In this document: piece by piece, positions 1 through 8,790 of the stretch
Position numbering within the stretch: the stretch's first letter is position 1
How the letters are laid out: every line of letters begins with the position of its first letter
Source of the DNA: DAIDKA01 sp049792815
GTDB lineage: Bacteria; Pseudomonadota; Gammaproteobacteria; Steroidobacterales; Steroidobacteraceae
DNA: 64,000 nt
NCBI GenBank assembly: GCA_049792815.1
Contig: JBARBG010000081.1
Span: 28,882-92,881, forward strand
Reading direction: 5' to 3'
Position numbers and translations under genes: made by a program
The notes under the pieces: model-generated
What the model was told of the DNA's origin: nothing
Databases searched by the model: none
What the model saw: only the letters and a program-made list of their open reading frames with translations

Positions 1-1272
1 GGACGCGTACCGGCGGCCTTCAATCACCTCATTGGCTTCAAGCCCACGCGTGGCCGCTGGAGTACCCGCGGACTGGTGCCGGCCTGTCGCAGTCTTGACT
101 GCATCAGCACCTTGACACGCAATGCCGCAGATGCGGCGCTGGTTGATGCGGTGCTCACGCATTTCGATGCCGACGATCCCTTTGCAAGACGTGCGCCCCC
201 GCACGCTCCTGCAGTCGGCGCAGAGTTTCGGCTCGGCATACCACAGCCGGCTCAGCTGGCTGACCTTGCGCCTGAGGATGCGCGCTGCTATGCCGCAGCG
301 AGTGCGGCGGTGCAAGGCATCGGCGGCAGACCCGTCAGCGTCGATGTGGCGCCGCTCGTTCAGGCGGCGCGTCTGTTGTATGGCGGACCATGGGTCGCCG
401 AGCGCACCGTCGTGGCGGATGCGGTGCTGCAGGAGCATCCGACCGCCGTTCATCCGGTGGTCCGCTCCATCCTGCAGGCCGCGAAGGGACTGTCCGCTGC
501 CGACGCATTCCGCGGCCTATATGCCCAGCAGGGTTACGCCCGGGAAGCCGAGCGGCTGTGGGAGCAGATCGACGTACTGCTGCTGCCGACGACGCCGACC
601 ACTTATCGACAAAGTGAGGTACTCGCGGAGCCCTACGGGCTCAATGCGCGGCTCGGCCTGTATACCAACTTCGTGAACCTGCTCGATATGAGCGCCATCG
701 CGGTACCCGCCGGTTTCCGTAGCAACGCTACCGGTGTGGGTGTGAGTCTCATCGGCCCAGCGTGGGCCGATTCAGGGCTGCTGGTGCTTGCCGAGCGCTA
801 CACCCAAAGCATGAGATTCCCGATACCAGCGCTCGATACGCAATCGCGACCGGCGCAAGTCCAGCTGGCGGTGGTCGGCGCCCACCTCAGCGGCATGCCG
901 CTGCATTGGCAGTTGACTTCGCGCTCCGCCCGTCTCGTGCAACAGACCCGTACGGCACCGGTATACAGGCTGTATGCGATGACGGGTCAGACCCCGTCAA
1001 AACCAGCGCTGGTGCACGCAGGCAGCGACGGGGCTGCCATCGAAACGGAAGTTTACGAGCTGGACGTTGCCGGTTTCGGCAGCTTCGTGAACGAAGTGCC
1101 CGCGCCACTGGCCATCGGCACGGTGCTGCTGGCCGATGGCTCAAGCGTCAAGGGGTTTGTCGCCGAGCCCCGCGCGATCGTCGGCGCGCTCGACATAACG
1201 GCCGACGGTGGCTGGCGCGCCTATATTTCCCGGCTGGCCTCTACCGCACCAACATCTGGAGCCTCCCAATGA
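1..1272 (+). CDS. atzF: Allophanate hydrolase, C-terminal part (5' end outside window)
   Basis: The open frame runs from base 1, so the gene starts upstream of the window. The first residues (IGFKPTRGRWSTRGLVPACRS) match the amidase-signature core just after the catalytic serine region. The last ~130 residues form the separate C-terminal domain typical of AtzF and urea amidolyase, with VVGAHLSGMPLHWQL, FGSFVNEVPAPLAIGTV and VKGFVAEP. The family hydrolyses allophanate to ammonia and CO2 in the cytoplasm, the last step of urea (via urea carboxylase), biuret and cyanurate catabolism. The stop overlaps the start of the next gene, so the two are co-transcribed. The catalytic Ser-Ser-Lys triad lies outside the window and cannot be checked. 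Confidence 0.93.
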   Translation, partial: GRVPAAFNHLIGFKPTRGRWSTRGLVPACRSLDCISTLTRNAADAALVDAVLTHFDADDPFARRAPPHAPAVGAEFRLGIPQPAQLADLAPEDARCYAAASAAVQGIGGRPVSVDVAPLVQAARLLYGGPWVAERTVVADAVLQEHPTAVHPVVRSILQAAKGLSAADAFRGLYAQQGYAREAERLWEQIDVLLLPTTPTTYRQSEVLAEPYGLNARLGLYTNFVNLLDMSAIAVPAGFRSNATGVGVSLIGPAWADSGLLVLAERYTQSMRFPIPALDTQSRPAQVQLAVVGAHLSGMPLHWQLTSRSARLVQQTRTAPVYRLYAMTGQTPSKPALVHAGSDGAAIETEVYELDVAGFGSFVNEVPAPLAIGTVLLADGSSVKGFVAEPRAIVGALDITADGGWRAYISRLASTAPTSGASQ

Positions 1273-2273
1273 GTCGCCTGAATCGAATTCGCACCATGGT
1301 TGGCGCGCTGCTCATGGCAGTCGCGGTGTTACCGGCCCAGGCCGAGGTCAAAGTGGGTGTGTCCGATTGGACCGGGTGGGTAGCCTGGTATGTGGCACAG
1401 GATCAAGGGTACTTCCGAAAATACGGGGTGGACGTAAAACTCATCTGGTTTGCCAACTACAGTGACTCCATCTCGGCGCTCTCCAGCGGGCAATTGGATG
1501 CCAACAGCCAGACCTGGTCCGATACTCTTGGACCACTCGCCAAGGGGCTGCCGCTGAAGGTGGTGCTCGTCAATGATAATTCCGCCGGAAACGACGCACT
1601 CATGGTGGGCCCGAAGGTCAAGGCCTTTGCGGATTTGCGTCATCATACCGTGGCGCTCGAGCAGTATAGCGTCTCGCACTTCGTGCTCTACACCGCCCTG
1701 GCCCGCAATGGGTTGAGCCCAGATGATGTCACGGTAGTGAATCTGTCGGCTGGGGATGCGGCCGCGGCATTCATGAGCGGCAGGGTGGATGCGGCGGTGG
1801 TCTGGAATCCCTGGATCAGCCAGATTCAAAAGAGCGGTAAAGGCACGGCGCTGTTCAGTTCAGCGCAGATGCCCGGCCTGATCCCTGATCTGCTCGTCGC
1901 CCAGGGGCGATCGTTACAGAGCAAGCGCAAGGACTTCATCGCGATGGTGCGGGCATGGTTCGATACCGTCGCGTTCATCCGCGCGCAACCTGATCGGGCT
2001 GTCGCCATCATGTCGAAGGTCGTCAGCATGGCGCCCGACCAGTACCGTGTGTTCCTGCCTGGAACGCGCTTCTTCGATGCTGCGGCCAATCAGGAGGCAT
2101 TCGATCCCAAAAGCCCACGCAGCCTGGTCAGCGTGGCTCCCAATCTAGCGGCATTTCTATTGGCAAATAAACTCATCGACGGACGCCCCGATGCCGCCAA
2201 GGGCGTGGATCGCTCCGTCATCGACGCAGCGATCGCTGCCGGGGCGGGCCCGCCACCGGCCGTGAAGCCATGA
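1269..2273 (+). CDS. ABC transporter substrate-binding protein, NMT1/SsuA-like (first copy)
   Basis: The 334-aa protein has a clear signal peptide (MSRLNRIRTMVGALLMAVAV, cleaved near AQA) and no lipobox cysteine. The mature start VGVSDWTGWVAWYVAQDQGY, followed by YGVDVKLIWFANYSDSISAL, is typical of periplasmic proteins of the NMT1/THI5/SsuA group. That group binds small organic nitrogen or sulfur compounds, and members beside urea carboxylase or allophanate hydrolase genes are common. The ATG at 1269 overlaps the allophanate hydrolase stop; an in-frame extension to 762 only shadows the upstream gene. The permease and ATPase follow directly. The ligand is inferred to be a urea-like or ureido compound. 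Confidence 0.88.
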   Translation: MSRLNRIRTMVGALLMAVAVLPAQAEVKVGVSDWTGWVAWYVAQDQGYFRKYGVDVKLIWFANYSDSISALSSGQLDANSQTWSDTLGPLAKGLPLKVVLVNDNSAGNDALMVGPKVKAFADLRHHTVALEQYSVSHFVLYTALARNGLSPDDVTVVNLSAGDAAAAFMSGRVDAAVVWNPWISQIQKSGKGTALFSSAQMPGLIPDLLVAQGRSLQSKRKDFIAMVRAWFDTVAFIRAQPDRAVAIMSKVVSMAPDQYRVFLPGTRFFDAAANQEAFDPKSPRSLVSVAPNLAAFLLANKLIDGRPDAAKGVDRSVIDAAIAAGAGPPPAVKP

Positions 2274-3067
2274 GACGCAGCTCCGTATGGAAGATTCGCG
2301 GTTGGTTGAGCCAGCGAAGCTACTGGCTGCTCGCGGCAGTCGGCCTCATCGTGCCGCTGATTTTCTGGACGGCGTTGACGCTTCTCGGAACAGTAAATCG
2401 TGTGTTCCTTCCGGGCCCAATCGATGTACTGCAGCGGACTGCATCCTGGTTCAACAACGATCATCTGATTGATGACATCCTTATCAGTACTTTTCGCGTT
2501 ACCGCCGGCTGGCTTTTGTCGGCGCTCATCGCCATGCCCCTTGGTTTGCTGATCGGTTCTTTCCGTGTCGTGCAGGCACTGCTGGAGCCGCTGACGGACT
2601 TCGTGCGCTACATGCCGGCGGTTGCCTTCATTCCCCTGGTGATGCTCTGGGTCGGTATCGATGAGTCGGCCAAGGTGGCCATCATTTTCATCGGCACATT
2701 CTTCCAGATGGTACTGATGGTGGCAGAAGATGTTCGCCGCGTGCCAATGGCCCAGATCGAGGCGGCGCAGACCATGGGCGCAACGCGCTGCGAGGTGATA
2801 GAAAAGGTCATCGTTCCTTCGGCCAAGCCCGCGTTAGTGGACACCTTGCGTATAACCATGGGCTGGGCCTGGACATACCTCGTCGTGGCTGAACTGGTCG
2901 CTGCGAATTCGGGGTTGGGCTACGCCATAATCAAGGCACAACGTTTCCTGCAGACCGACAAGATATTTGCCGGCATCGTGCTCATCGGGGCGATCGGCCT
3001 GGCGATGGACCAGGGGTTTCGGCTCCTTCATAGGCTCGCCTTCCCGTACCTGCATGCCCGGAACTGA
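2270..3067 (+). CDS. ABC transporter permease, SsuC/TauC family
   Basis: This 265-aa inner-membrane protein has about six hydrophobic segments and the binding-protein-dependent transport signature around residues 155-185 (EAAQTMGATRCEVIEKVIVP), the EAA loop that docks on the ATPase. The length fits SsuC/TauC-type permeases, which form homodimers. The ATG overlaps the previous stop by four bases, implying translational coupling. It should form the channel for the binding protein upstream and possibly also for the second binding protein at 5358. Confidence 0.9.
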   Translation: MRRSSVWKIRGWLSQRSYWLLAAVGLIVPLIFWTALTLLGTVNRVFLPGPIDVLQRTASWFNNDHLIDDILISTFRVTAGWLLSALIAMPLGLLIGSFRVVQALLEPLTDFVRYMPAVAFIPLVMLWVGIDESAKVAIIFIGTFFQMVLMVAEDVRRVPMAQIEAAQTMGATRCEVIEKVIVPSAKPALVDTLRITMGWAWTYLVVAELVAANSGLGYAIIKAQRFLQTDKIFAGIVLIGAIGLAMDQGFRLLHRLAFPYLHARN

Positions 3068-3068
3068 C

Positions 3069-3905
3069 ATGGCCATCATCAGCTGTCGATCCGTGTGCAA
3101 GGTGTTTGGTGAAGGCCAGAACCGCGTGACGGCACTTGACAACGTATGTCTCGATGTGACCGAGGGGGAGTTCGTGACCTTTGTTGGTGCATCCGGCTGC
3201 GGCAAGTCGACCCTGCTGCGGATACTCGCCGGACTTGAGACCCAGACGGCCGGTGAGCTGGAGGCAGCAGGAGCATCCATCCTGGCGCCGGGTGCCGATC
3301 GTGCGATGGTGTTTCAGGACTACAGCCTTTATCCATGGCTTACGGTGATCAATAACATCAAGTTCCCGCGACAGTTGTCGGCGCATACCCGCGATCGCAC
3401 CAGCGCTGATGTTGAGGCCGCCTCCGGCCGTGCCGACGCGCTGCTGCGTGTCATGGGGTTGAGCCACGCGGCCCATGCATACCCCTCGCAGCTCTCCGGC
3501 GGAATGCAGCAGCGGGTCGCGATCGCACGAGCCCTGATGACGAGGCCGAGAATTCTGCTGATGGATGAGCCATTCGGTGCACTGGATGCGCAGACACGCG
3601 AGGTCATGCACGATCTCATCCTCCACGTTTCGGAGCTCGAGGGCTGCACGGTCGTGTTCGTGACGCACGATGTGGAGGAGGCGATCTATCTCGGCCGCCG
3701 CGTCATTCTGATGGCGCCGAAACCCGGTCGCATAGACTCCATCTATGAAGTGCCGCTCCCGGCCAAGCGCGTGCTTGGCATGAAATACTCTCCGGAATTC
3801 CTCGCTTTGCGCTTGCGTGTTCTTGATCGGATCCGCGAGACCTCCGGCATGCGCACCGATTTGGACCTGCTGCAGCGCCTCTCACAAACTGCGGTCGAAA
3901 CGTAA
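3069..3905 (+). CDS. ABC transporter ATP-binding protein, SsuB/TauB family
   Basis: The 278-aa protein carries all ABC ATPase motifs: Walker A GASGCGKST, Q-loop VFQDYSLYPWL, signature LSGGMQQR, Walker B ILLMDEP and the switch histidine in FVTHD. The family energises nitrate/sulfonate/taurine-type importers from the cytoplasmic face. The ATG at 3069 lies one base after the permease stop; the longer frame from 2967 only reads over the permease. This is the only ATPase of the operon, so it probably serves both binding proteins. Confidence 0.92.
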   Translation: MAIISCRSVCKVFGEGQNRVTALDNVCLDVTEGEFVTFVGASGCGKSTLLRILAGLETQTAGELEAAGASILAPGADRAMVFQDYSLYPWLTVINNIKFPRQLSAHTRDRTSADVEAASGRADALLRVMGLSHAAHAYPSQLSGGMQQRVAIARALMTRPRILLMDEPFGALDAQTREVMHDLILHVSELEGCTVVFVTHDVEEAIYLGRRVILMAPKPGRIDSIYEVPLPAKRVLGMKYSPEFLALRLRVLDRIRETSGMRTDLDLLQRLSQTAVET

Positions 3906-5348
3906 ATGCGTGCGCAGCACAGTGCAAGCGAGGCGCTGCAACACGCAGAATCGGCACTGCGCGGTGCACCGCATGATCCGCGCCTGCTGTTGCAGCGAGC
4001 ACAGTGCCTGCTCGAACTGGGTCAAACCGCCCGGGCATGCGAGGCCGCTGCCGCGGCACAACTTTACGCGGCGACGGATGCCGCCGTACTGGATGCCATA
4101 GGCAATGTCTTAACCAGGGCAAGTGACCAGGCACGGGCGCTCGCAGCCTTCGAACAGGCGGTGGCATTGGCACCTGATGAGCCGCATTTCGCCTTCAACC
4201 GCGCGGCGGTGCGGCGCTTCCTGGGGGATCTTGACGGAGCCGAACGCGACTACGATCGGGTGATCCGCCTCAAGCCCGATGATTACGAGGCCTACCTCAA
4301 TCGATCTGAATTGCGGGCGCAGAGCCCGGACCGCAACCACACGGTGGAACTGGAAGCGCGACTGTCGCGAGGTGTCAAGGGTTGGCAGGGCGAGGTGGCG
4401 CTGCGCTACGCACTGGCCAAGGAATACGAGGATCTCGCCCAGTACGAGCTGTCATTCGAGCAACTGGCGTGCGGGGCTCGAGTGCGGCGCGAGCACCTGC
4501 GGTACGACATTGCGACCGATGTTGCCACAGTCGATTGGATCATCGAGTCATACTCGGCCGCTACGGCGTCGGCTGCCGTGAAAAGCGCTGATGACGCGCC
4601 GATCTTCATCGTTGGGCTGCCGCGCAGCGGCAGCACGCTCGTAGAGCGCATTCTCGGCAGTCATTCGACCATCCGCGCGGCTGGAGAGCTGTCGCATTTT
4701 GCATTGGCGGTGGTCGCGGCCGTGGCGGCCGGTTCCGGCGATGGCCGCGGTCCGAAGTCGCGCCGTGAGCTCGTGAAACAGTCTGCGGCAATTGATTTCG
4801 GGCGCCTCGGATCCGACTATTTATCGCGAGTTCGCGCGGCCGGCATCACCGCCGGGCGCTTCACGGACAAGATGCCGCTGAATTATCTGTATTGCGGACT
4901 CATCCAGCGCGCGCTGCCGCAGGCGCGTATCGTACACGTGCGGCGTAGCCCGACTGCGGCCTGCTATGCAATGTTCAAAACGTTGTTCAAGGACGGTTAT
5001 CCATTCTCGTATGACCTCGAAGAACTTGGGCGTTACTACATTGGGTATCGTCGCCTGATGGACCACTGGCAGGCGGCTATGCCGGGGTGCATTTACGAGT
5101 TGAGCTACGAGGCATTGATCGCCAACCAGCGCGTTGAGACGCGGCGGCTGCTTGAGTTCTGTGGCCTCGAGTGGGAGGAGGGCTGCATGCAGTTTCATGC
5201 CAATACCACGGCTACCATGACCGCCAGTGCCGTTCAGGTGCGCCGTCCACTTTATGCCACCGCCGTGGCGCAGTGGCGTAACTATGCGCGCCACCTCGAG
5301 CCGTTGCGGGAACAGCTTGTCGCGGCCAGCATCAATGTCGAGGAGTAA
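3906..5348 (+). CDS. TPR-containing sulfotransferase family protein
   Basis: A 480-aa protein. The N-terminal ~200 residues are helical with TPR-like pairs (AFEQAVALAPDEPHFAFNRA; YDRVIRLKPDDYEAYLNRSE). The C-terminal half is a sulfotransferase: the 5'-phosphosulfate loop IVGLPRSGSTLVERILGSH (near residues 235-255) and the 3'-phosphate-binding motif RIVHVRRSPTAACYAMF. Such proteins transfer sulfate from PAPS to an unknown acceptor. The ATG follows the ATPase stop with no gap and the second binding-protein gene starts 9 bases downstream, so it sits inside the transport/hydrolase operon. Its link to ureido metabolism is unclear; modification of a substrate or lipid are both possible. Confidence 0.85.
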   Translation: MRAQHSASEALQHAESALRGAPHDPRLLLQRAQCLLELGQTARACEAAAAAQLYAATDAAVLDAIGNVLTRASDQARALAAFEQAVALAPDEPHFAFNRAAVRRFLGDLDGAERDYDRVIRLKPDDYEAYLNRSELRAQSPDRNHTVELEARLSRGVKGWQGEVALRYALAKEYEDLAQYELSFEQLACGARVRREHLRYDIATDVATVDWIIESYSAATASAAVKSADDAPIFIVGLPRSGSTLVERILGSHSTIRAAGELSHFALAVVAAVAAGSGDGRGPKSRRELVKQSAAIDFGRLGSDYLSRVRAAGITAGRFTDKMPLNYLYCGLIQRALPQARIVHVRRSPTAACYAMFKTLFKDGYPFSYDLEELGRYYIGYRRLMDHWQAAMPGCIYELSYEALIANQRVETRRLLEFCGLEWEEGCMQFHANTTATMTASAVQVRRPLYATAVAQWRNYARHLEPLREQLVAASINVEE

Positions 5349-5357
5349 CATTAACCC

Positions 5358-6365
5358 ATGAAGCACCATGCATTCATCGGCTGGATTGCAGCCGCCTTGA
5401 CACTCATTGGCGCGCCGCAGGTCGGTGGTGCCGTGGAACGCGCGAGTCTCGGCGTAGTCAATTGGATTGGCTACGGCCCAATGTACTGTGCGGCGGCGAA
5501 TGGCTCCTACCGCAAGTATGGCTGGGATGTGAAACTGGTGACCTTCAGTGACAACTCACTGATGACCGGGGCGCTCGAGGGTGGTGAGCTCGAAGCTTCG
5601 ACCCTCACTTATGACCAGGTGATCAGCTCGGCATCCAAGGGATGGAAGCTCAGGGTCGTGATGCCGCTTGATTATTCCGTCGGAGGCGACGCGATCCTCG
5701 CCAAAGTCGCAATCCGCACCGTCAAGGACCTTAAGGGCCGTAACGTCGCCTTCCAGCCCTCGTCGCCGTCCGACTTTCTCCTGGGTTACGCGCTCGCTCA
5801 GGCCGGGCTTTCCCAGAGTGACATTCGCGCCGTCAATGCTACGCCCGAGGGCGTCGTTGCGATCATGGCCAGCGGGTCAGTAGATGCCGGGGTGACCTAT
5901 GAGCCCAGCGTGTCGATGATTCGAAAACTCGGCGGAGGCAATCAGTTTCATGTGCTGTTGTCCTCGCGCGAGGCGCGCGGGCTGATCACCGACGTGCTCG
6001 CCTTGAAGGAAAGCACTATCGCCAAGAATCCGCAGCTCGTCCAGGCGCTGATCCGCGGCACCATGGACGGATTGGACTTCATGACCCGTGAGCCCGACAA
6101 GGCTGCCGCCCTCATCGGCCGGGCGCTTGGGCTTAGTGTTGCGGATGTCAAGGCGCAGCTGCAGAACATCGAAAACCCGCCGCTGGCGCAGCTCGGTGAT
6201 GTGTTCAAGAAGGCACCTGTATTGCCGTCGTTTTATGCAAGCGGCACCATCATCGGCGGGATCCTGAAGAGAGAGGGGCAGATTCGGACGCTACCCCCGA
6301 TTGAAGCAACCTACGATGCTTCCTTCATTGCCGCGCTGCAGGCACACCCAGGAGATCTGCGATGA
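5358..6365 (+). CDS. ABC transporter substrate-binding protein, NMT1/SsuA-like (second copy)
   Basis: The 335-aa protein starts with a signal peptide (MKHHAFIGWIAAALTLIGAP, cleaved near GGA) and has the NMT1/SsuA fold opening GVVNWIGYGPMYCAAANGSY and YGWDVKLVTFSDNSLM. It is the same family as the protein at 1269 but clearly diverged, for example in the residues lining the first ligand loop (NWIGYGPMYCA against DWTGWVAWYVA). Two receptors with one permease/ATPase pair suggest either two related ligands or a sensor role for one of them. The stop overlaps the next ATG. Confidence 0.88.
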   Translation: MKHHAFIGWIAAALTLIGAPQVGGAVERASLGVVNWIGYGPMYCAAANGSYRKYGWDVKLVTFSDNSLMTGALEGGELEASTLTYDQVISSASKGWKLRVVMPLDYSVGGDAILAKVAIRTVKDLKGRNVAFQPSSPSDFLLGYALAQAGLSQSDIRAVNATPEGVVAIMASGSVDAGVTYEPSVSMIRKLGGGNQFHVLLSSREARGLITDVLALKESTIAKNPQLVQALIRGTMDGLDFMTREPDKAAALIGRALGLSVADVKAQLQNIENPPLAQLGDVFKKAPVLPSFYASGTIIGGILKREGQIRTLPPIEATYDASFIAALQAHPGDLR

Positions 6366-7363
6366 GTGGGCTATTTCGCAGGAAGGGCGCTTGGCCCAAT
6401 GCAGTCATGATTGCCTACACACTTGGCGGCTGGGCGCTCGGAGTGTGGCTGCTCACGCGCCCCGAGTTCCTCCTGAATATCGCCGGCGTGCTCCTCACGG
6501 CACATACGCTCGTTTGTTCCGGTTACATGATTCATGAATGCGCGCATCAGAATGTGTTCGCACGCATTGCTTCCAACGATCGGCTCGGAATGCTGATGGG
6601 CTGGTTGAACGGGGCATGCGTGGCCGATTATCAGAGGCTCAAGATGAAGCACCTGCGCCATCACACCGATCGGCTGGACGTTGTGACCTTCGACTACCGC
6701 GCCGTCCTCAAGCGGGCACCGCCGTGGATTCGCCGTGCGGTGCTGGCGCTCGAGTGGGCTTATTTCCCGGTCGTGGAGTTCATGATGCGCGTCATGGTCG
6801 TTGTGGCACCTTGGTACGACGGAACCGTTCGTGAACGGGTGCGCACGGTGACCCTGATGGCGGTGCGGGTGGCGTTATGGGTTGCACTGGCGCTGGTATC
6901 GGTGAAGGCACTGGTGCTGTATGGCGTCTCCTATCTCATATTCCTGCACGTGCTGCGTTTCATGGACGCCTTCCAGCACACTTATGACGTGTTTCCGTCG
7001 CGATCGCTGTCTGCGGCGCCGCCCGATCCGCGTCGCACGCGCCGCTACGAGTACGAGAACACCTACTCGAACCTGTTGGCGACCCGTCGGACCTGGCTCA
7101 ATCTGCTGGTGCTGAATTTCCCCTACCACAATGCGCATCACACCAAGACCGGCGTGCCGTGGTATGAGCTGCCGGCTCTGCACCGTGAACTCTACGGCGA
7201 GCATGATCCGCAGGTCATACCCTCTCGCAGCTTGATCGTGAATTACCACCGTCACCGGGTAGCGCGCGTCCTGGCAGAGGATTACGGTTCGGTGGCCCAC
7301 GGGCAGCAGCGCGCCAGCGGCTTTCTCGGGGCGGTGGGCGTCTCGTTCCTGACGGCCGTATGA
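6362..7363 (+). CDS. Membrane di-iron desaturase/hydroxylase-like protein
   Basis: A 333-aa integral membrane protein with the three histidine boxes of the fatty-acid desaturase/alkane hydroxylase superfamily: HECAH (58-62), HLRHH (97-101) and HNAHH (256-260), separated by hydrophobic segments near 17-55 and 160-200. These boxes hold a di-iron centre that activates O2 to desaturate or hydroxylate a C-H bond. It starts in a 4-base overlap with the binding-protein gene and ends in a 4-base overlap with the cysteine hydrolase gene, so it belongs to the pathway operon. The substrate is unknown: a membrane lipid, or an N-alkyl group on the imported compound (inference). Confidence 0.85.
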   Translation: MSGLFRRKGAWPNAVMIAYTLGGWALGVWLLTRPEFLLNIAGVLLTAHTLVCSGYMIHECAHQNVFARIASNDRLGMLMGWLNGACVADYQRLKMKHLRHHTDRLDVVTFDYRAVLKRAPPWIRRAVLALEWAYFPVVEFMMRVMVVVAPWYDGTVRERVRTVTLMAVRVALWVALALVSVKALVLYGVSYLIFLHVLRFMDAFQHTYDVFPSRSLSAAPPDPRRTRRYEYENTYSNLLATRRTWLNLLVLNFPYHNAHHTKTGVPWYELPALHRELYGEHDPQVIPSRSLIVNYHRHRVARVLAEDYGSVAHGQQRASGFLGAVGVSFLTAV

Positions 7364-8013
7364 GCGCTGCGGGTGCAACCGCGCTCATTGTGATCGACAT
7401 GCAGCGCGACTTCCTCGACCCGCGCGGCTACATTGGCCACAGTGGCGTCGATGTCGGCATACTGCGCGCCGCCATCCCCAATGTGCGGCGGCTGCTCGAT
7501 GCCGCGCGCTCCGCCGATATTCATGTGGTTCACACCCGCGAAGGGCATCGCCGGGATCTGGCCGATCTCAACCCCGCCAAGGCCCGGCGTGCCGCTCGCG
7601 TTGGTGCGGCGATCGGCAGTCAGGGCCCGCTCGGTCGGCTGCTGGTGCGCGGAGAGCAGGGGCACGGGATCATCGATGAACTGTTACCTCTGCCCGCGGA
7701 GGTCGTTATCGACAAGCCGGGGTTTGGCGCCTTCTATGCGACGGATCTGGAGCTCGTGCTGCGCGCCTGGGGAGTGACATCATTGACGTTGGCTGGAGTC
7801 ACGACTGATATTTGCGTGCACTCGACGCTGCGCGAGGCGGTCGACCGCGGCTTCGAGTGTCAAACCGTTGGCGACGCATGCGCGGCGGCCGATAGCTCGA
7901 TCCATGAGGCGATGCTTCGCTGCATCGCGGGCGAGGGTGGGATACTGGGTCGGGTCGTGAGCACCACTGAGGCAGTGGCAGCGTGGGGCCGCGATTCTCG
8001 CAGCGGTACCTGA
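7360..8013 (+). CDS. Isochorismatase-like cysteine hydrolase, biuret hydrolase-like
   Basis: A 217-aa protein of the isochorismatase-like fold with the full triad: Asp13 (VIDMQRDF), Lys119 (IDKPGFGAFYATDLELVL) and Cys152 (GVTTDICVHSTLREA). Segments HTREGHRRDLADL, GPLGRLLVRGE and AVDRGFECQ resemble biuret hydrolase BiuH as I recall it, the enzyme that makes allophanate from biuret. With allophanate hydrolase in the same operon, a biuret or substituted-biuret/ureide substrate is the best guess. One difference: where BiuH is recalled to have a conserved Gln near the C-terminus (QGGVFG), this protein has Glu192 (GEGGILG), so specificity may differ. It is the last gene of the operon. Confidence 0.85.
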   Translation: MSAAGATALIVIDMQRDFLDPRGYIGHSGVDVGILRAAIPNVRRLLDAARSADIHVVHTREGHRRDLADLNPAKARRAARVGAAIGSQGPLGRLLVRGEQGHGIIDELLPLPAEVVIDKPGFGAFYATDLELVLRAWGVTSLTLAGVTTDICVHSTLREAVDRGFECQTVGDACAAADSSIHEAMLRCIAGEGGILGRVVSTTEAVAAWGRDSRSGT

Positions 8014-8040
8014 ACCCTGCCACTGCGTCCGAGGCGTGGA

Positions 8041-8790
8041 CTATTGCAGCGTAAAGACCAGCGTGGAATTGAATTCGTCGCGATCAGCCAGTACGGGGGA
8101 TTCGGCCGGCGTGACGTATTCGACAGCCAGCACGTACAGCCCGCGCCGATCAAGCGGCACCTTCGCGACGCCTGACGCATCGGTCGGCACGGACTTCGCA
8201 TCCTTAGGGTCCATTACGGTGACGCCGTCGAGAATCCGCACTTTCGCGTCTGTGACGGGCTTACCGCGCAGCTGCACACGCACTTGCAGCGCCTTGCCTC
8301 CCGCAAGCGTAAAGGGGTCCTCGAGGGCAACAAGTTCCAGTTCCTGTCCGAGCACGCGGGTATACGCGCCAGGACCCATGAGCGTTTTCGCGAACTTCGC
8401 AACCCAGCGGGTATTGGTGCCTTGCGGAATCAGGCGCCGACTGACATTGCGGGATCCTTGTGGCGTGGCGAGCCAATACCCATTGTCATAGCTGGCCGCC
8501 ATAACGGCATTGGGGCCTGGCGGATCAAATGGCGGCGTGAGCAGGCTGTTGTTGGATTTTTGCTCAGTGAAGGGGGCCGTCTGCAGCGATGCTGTGCCCT
8601 TGTCCCCGATGACTTCAACATAGGCAAGGCGTTGCACCACGGGAAGGTCGCGGCGATTGGTTTCACCGAAAAATATCGTCGCAACGAGCTGTGATCCGCT
8701 CGGTGCGCTTGTCAGCCACAAATCGTGCGCCGGAAGGTTCCCCGCAAACCCAGCGACGGACACACCCAATAGCAGTGCCCTGATGTTCAT
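8041..8790 (-). CDS. Secreted DUF4198-type protein
   Basis: A 249-aa protein with signal peptide MNIRALLLGVSVAGFAGNLP and mature start AHDLWLTSAP, the opening characteristic of DUF4198 periplasmic proteins (some are linked to metal or cobalamin-cofactor metabolism). The C-terminal half looks like an Ig-like or carboxypeptidase-regulatory beta-sandwich (VQLRGKPVTDAKVRILDGVT, TDASGVAKVPLDRRGLYVLA). The ATG at 8790 follows GGAG at a good distance; an upstream in-frame extension lacks such a site. It is convergent with the operon at 1-8013 and probably unrelated to it. Exact role unknown. Confidence 0.75.
   Translation of the reverse strand: MNIRALLLGVSVAGFAGNLPAHDLWLTSAPSGSQLVATIFFGETNRRDLPVVQRLAYVEVIGDKGTASLQTAPFTEQKSNNSLLTPPFDPPGPNAVMAASYDNGYWLATPQGSRNVSRRLIPQGTNTRWVAKFAKTLMGPGAYTRVLGQELELVALEDPFTLAGGKALQVRVQLRGKPVTDAKVRILDGVTVMDPKDAKSVPTDASGVAKVPLDRRGLYVLAVEYVTPAESPVLADRDEFNSTLVFTLQ

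Noticed and set aside
762..2273. Extended start for the first binding protein
   Set aside because: The extension lies inside the allophanate hydrolase gene; ATG at 1269 gives a proper signal peptide.
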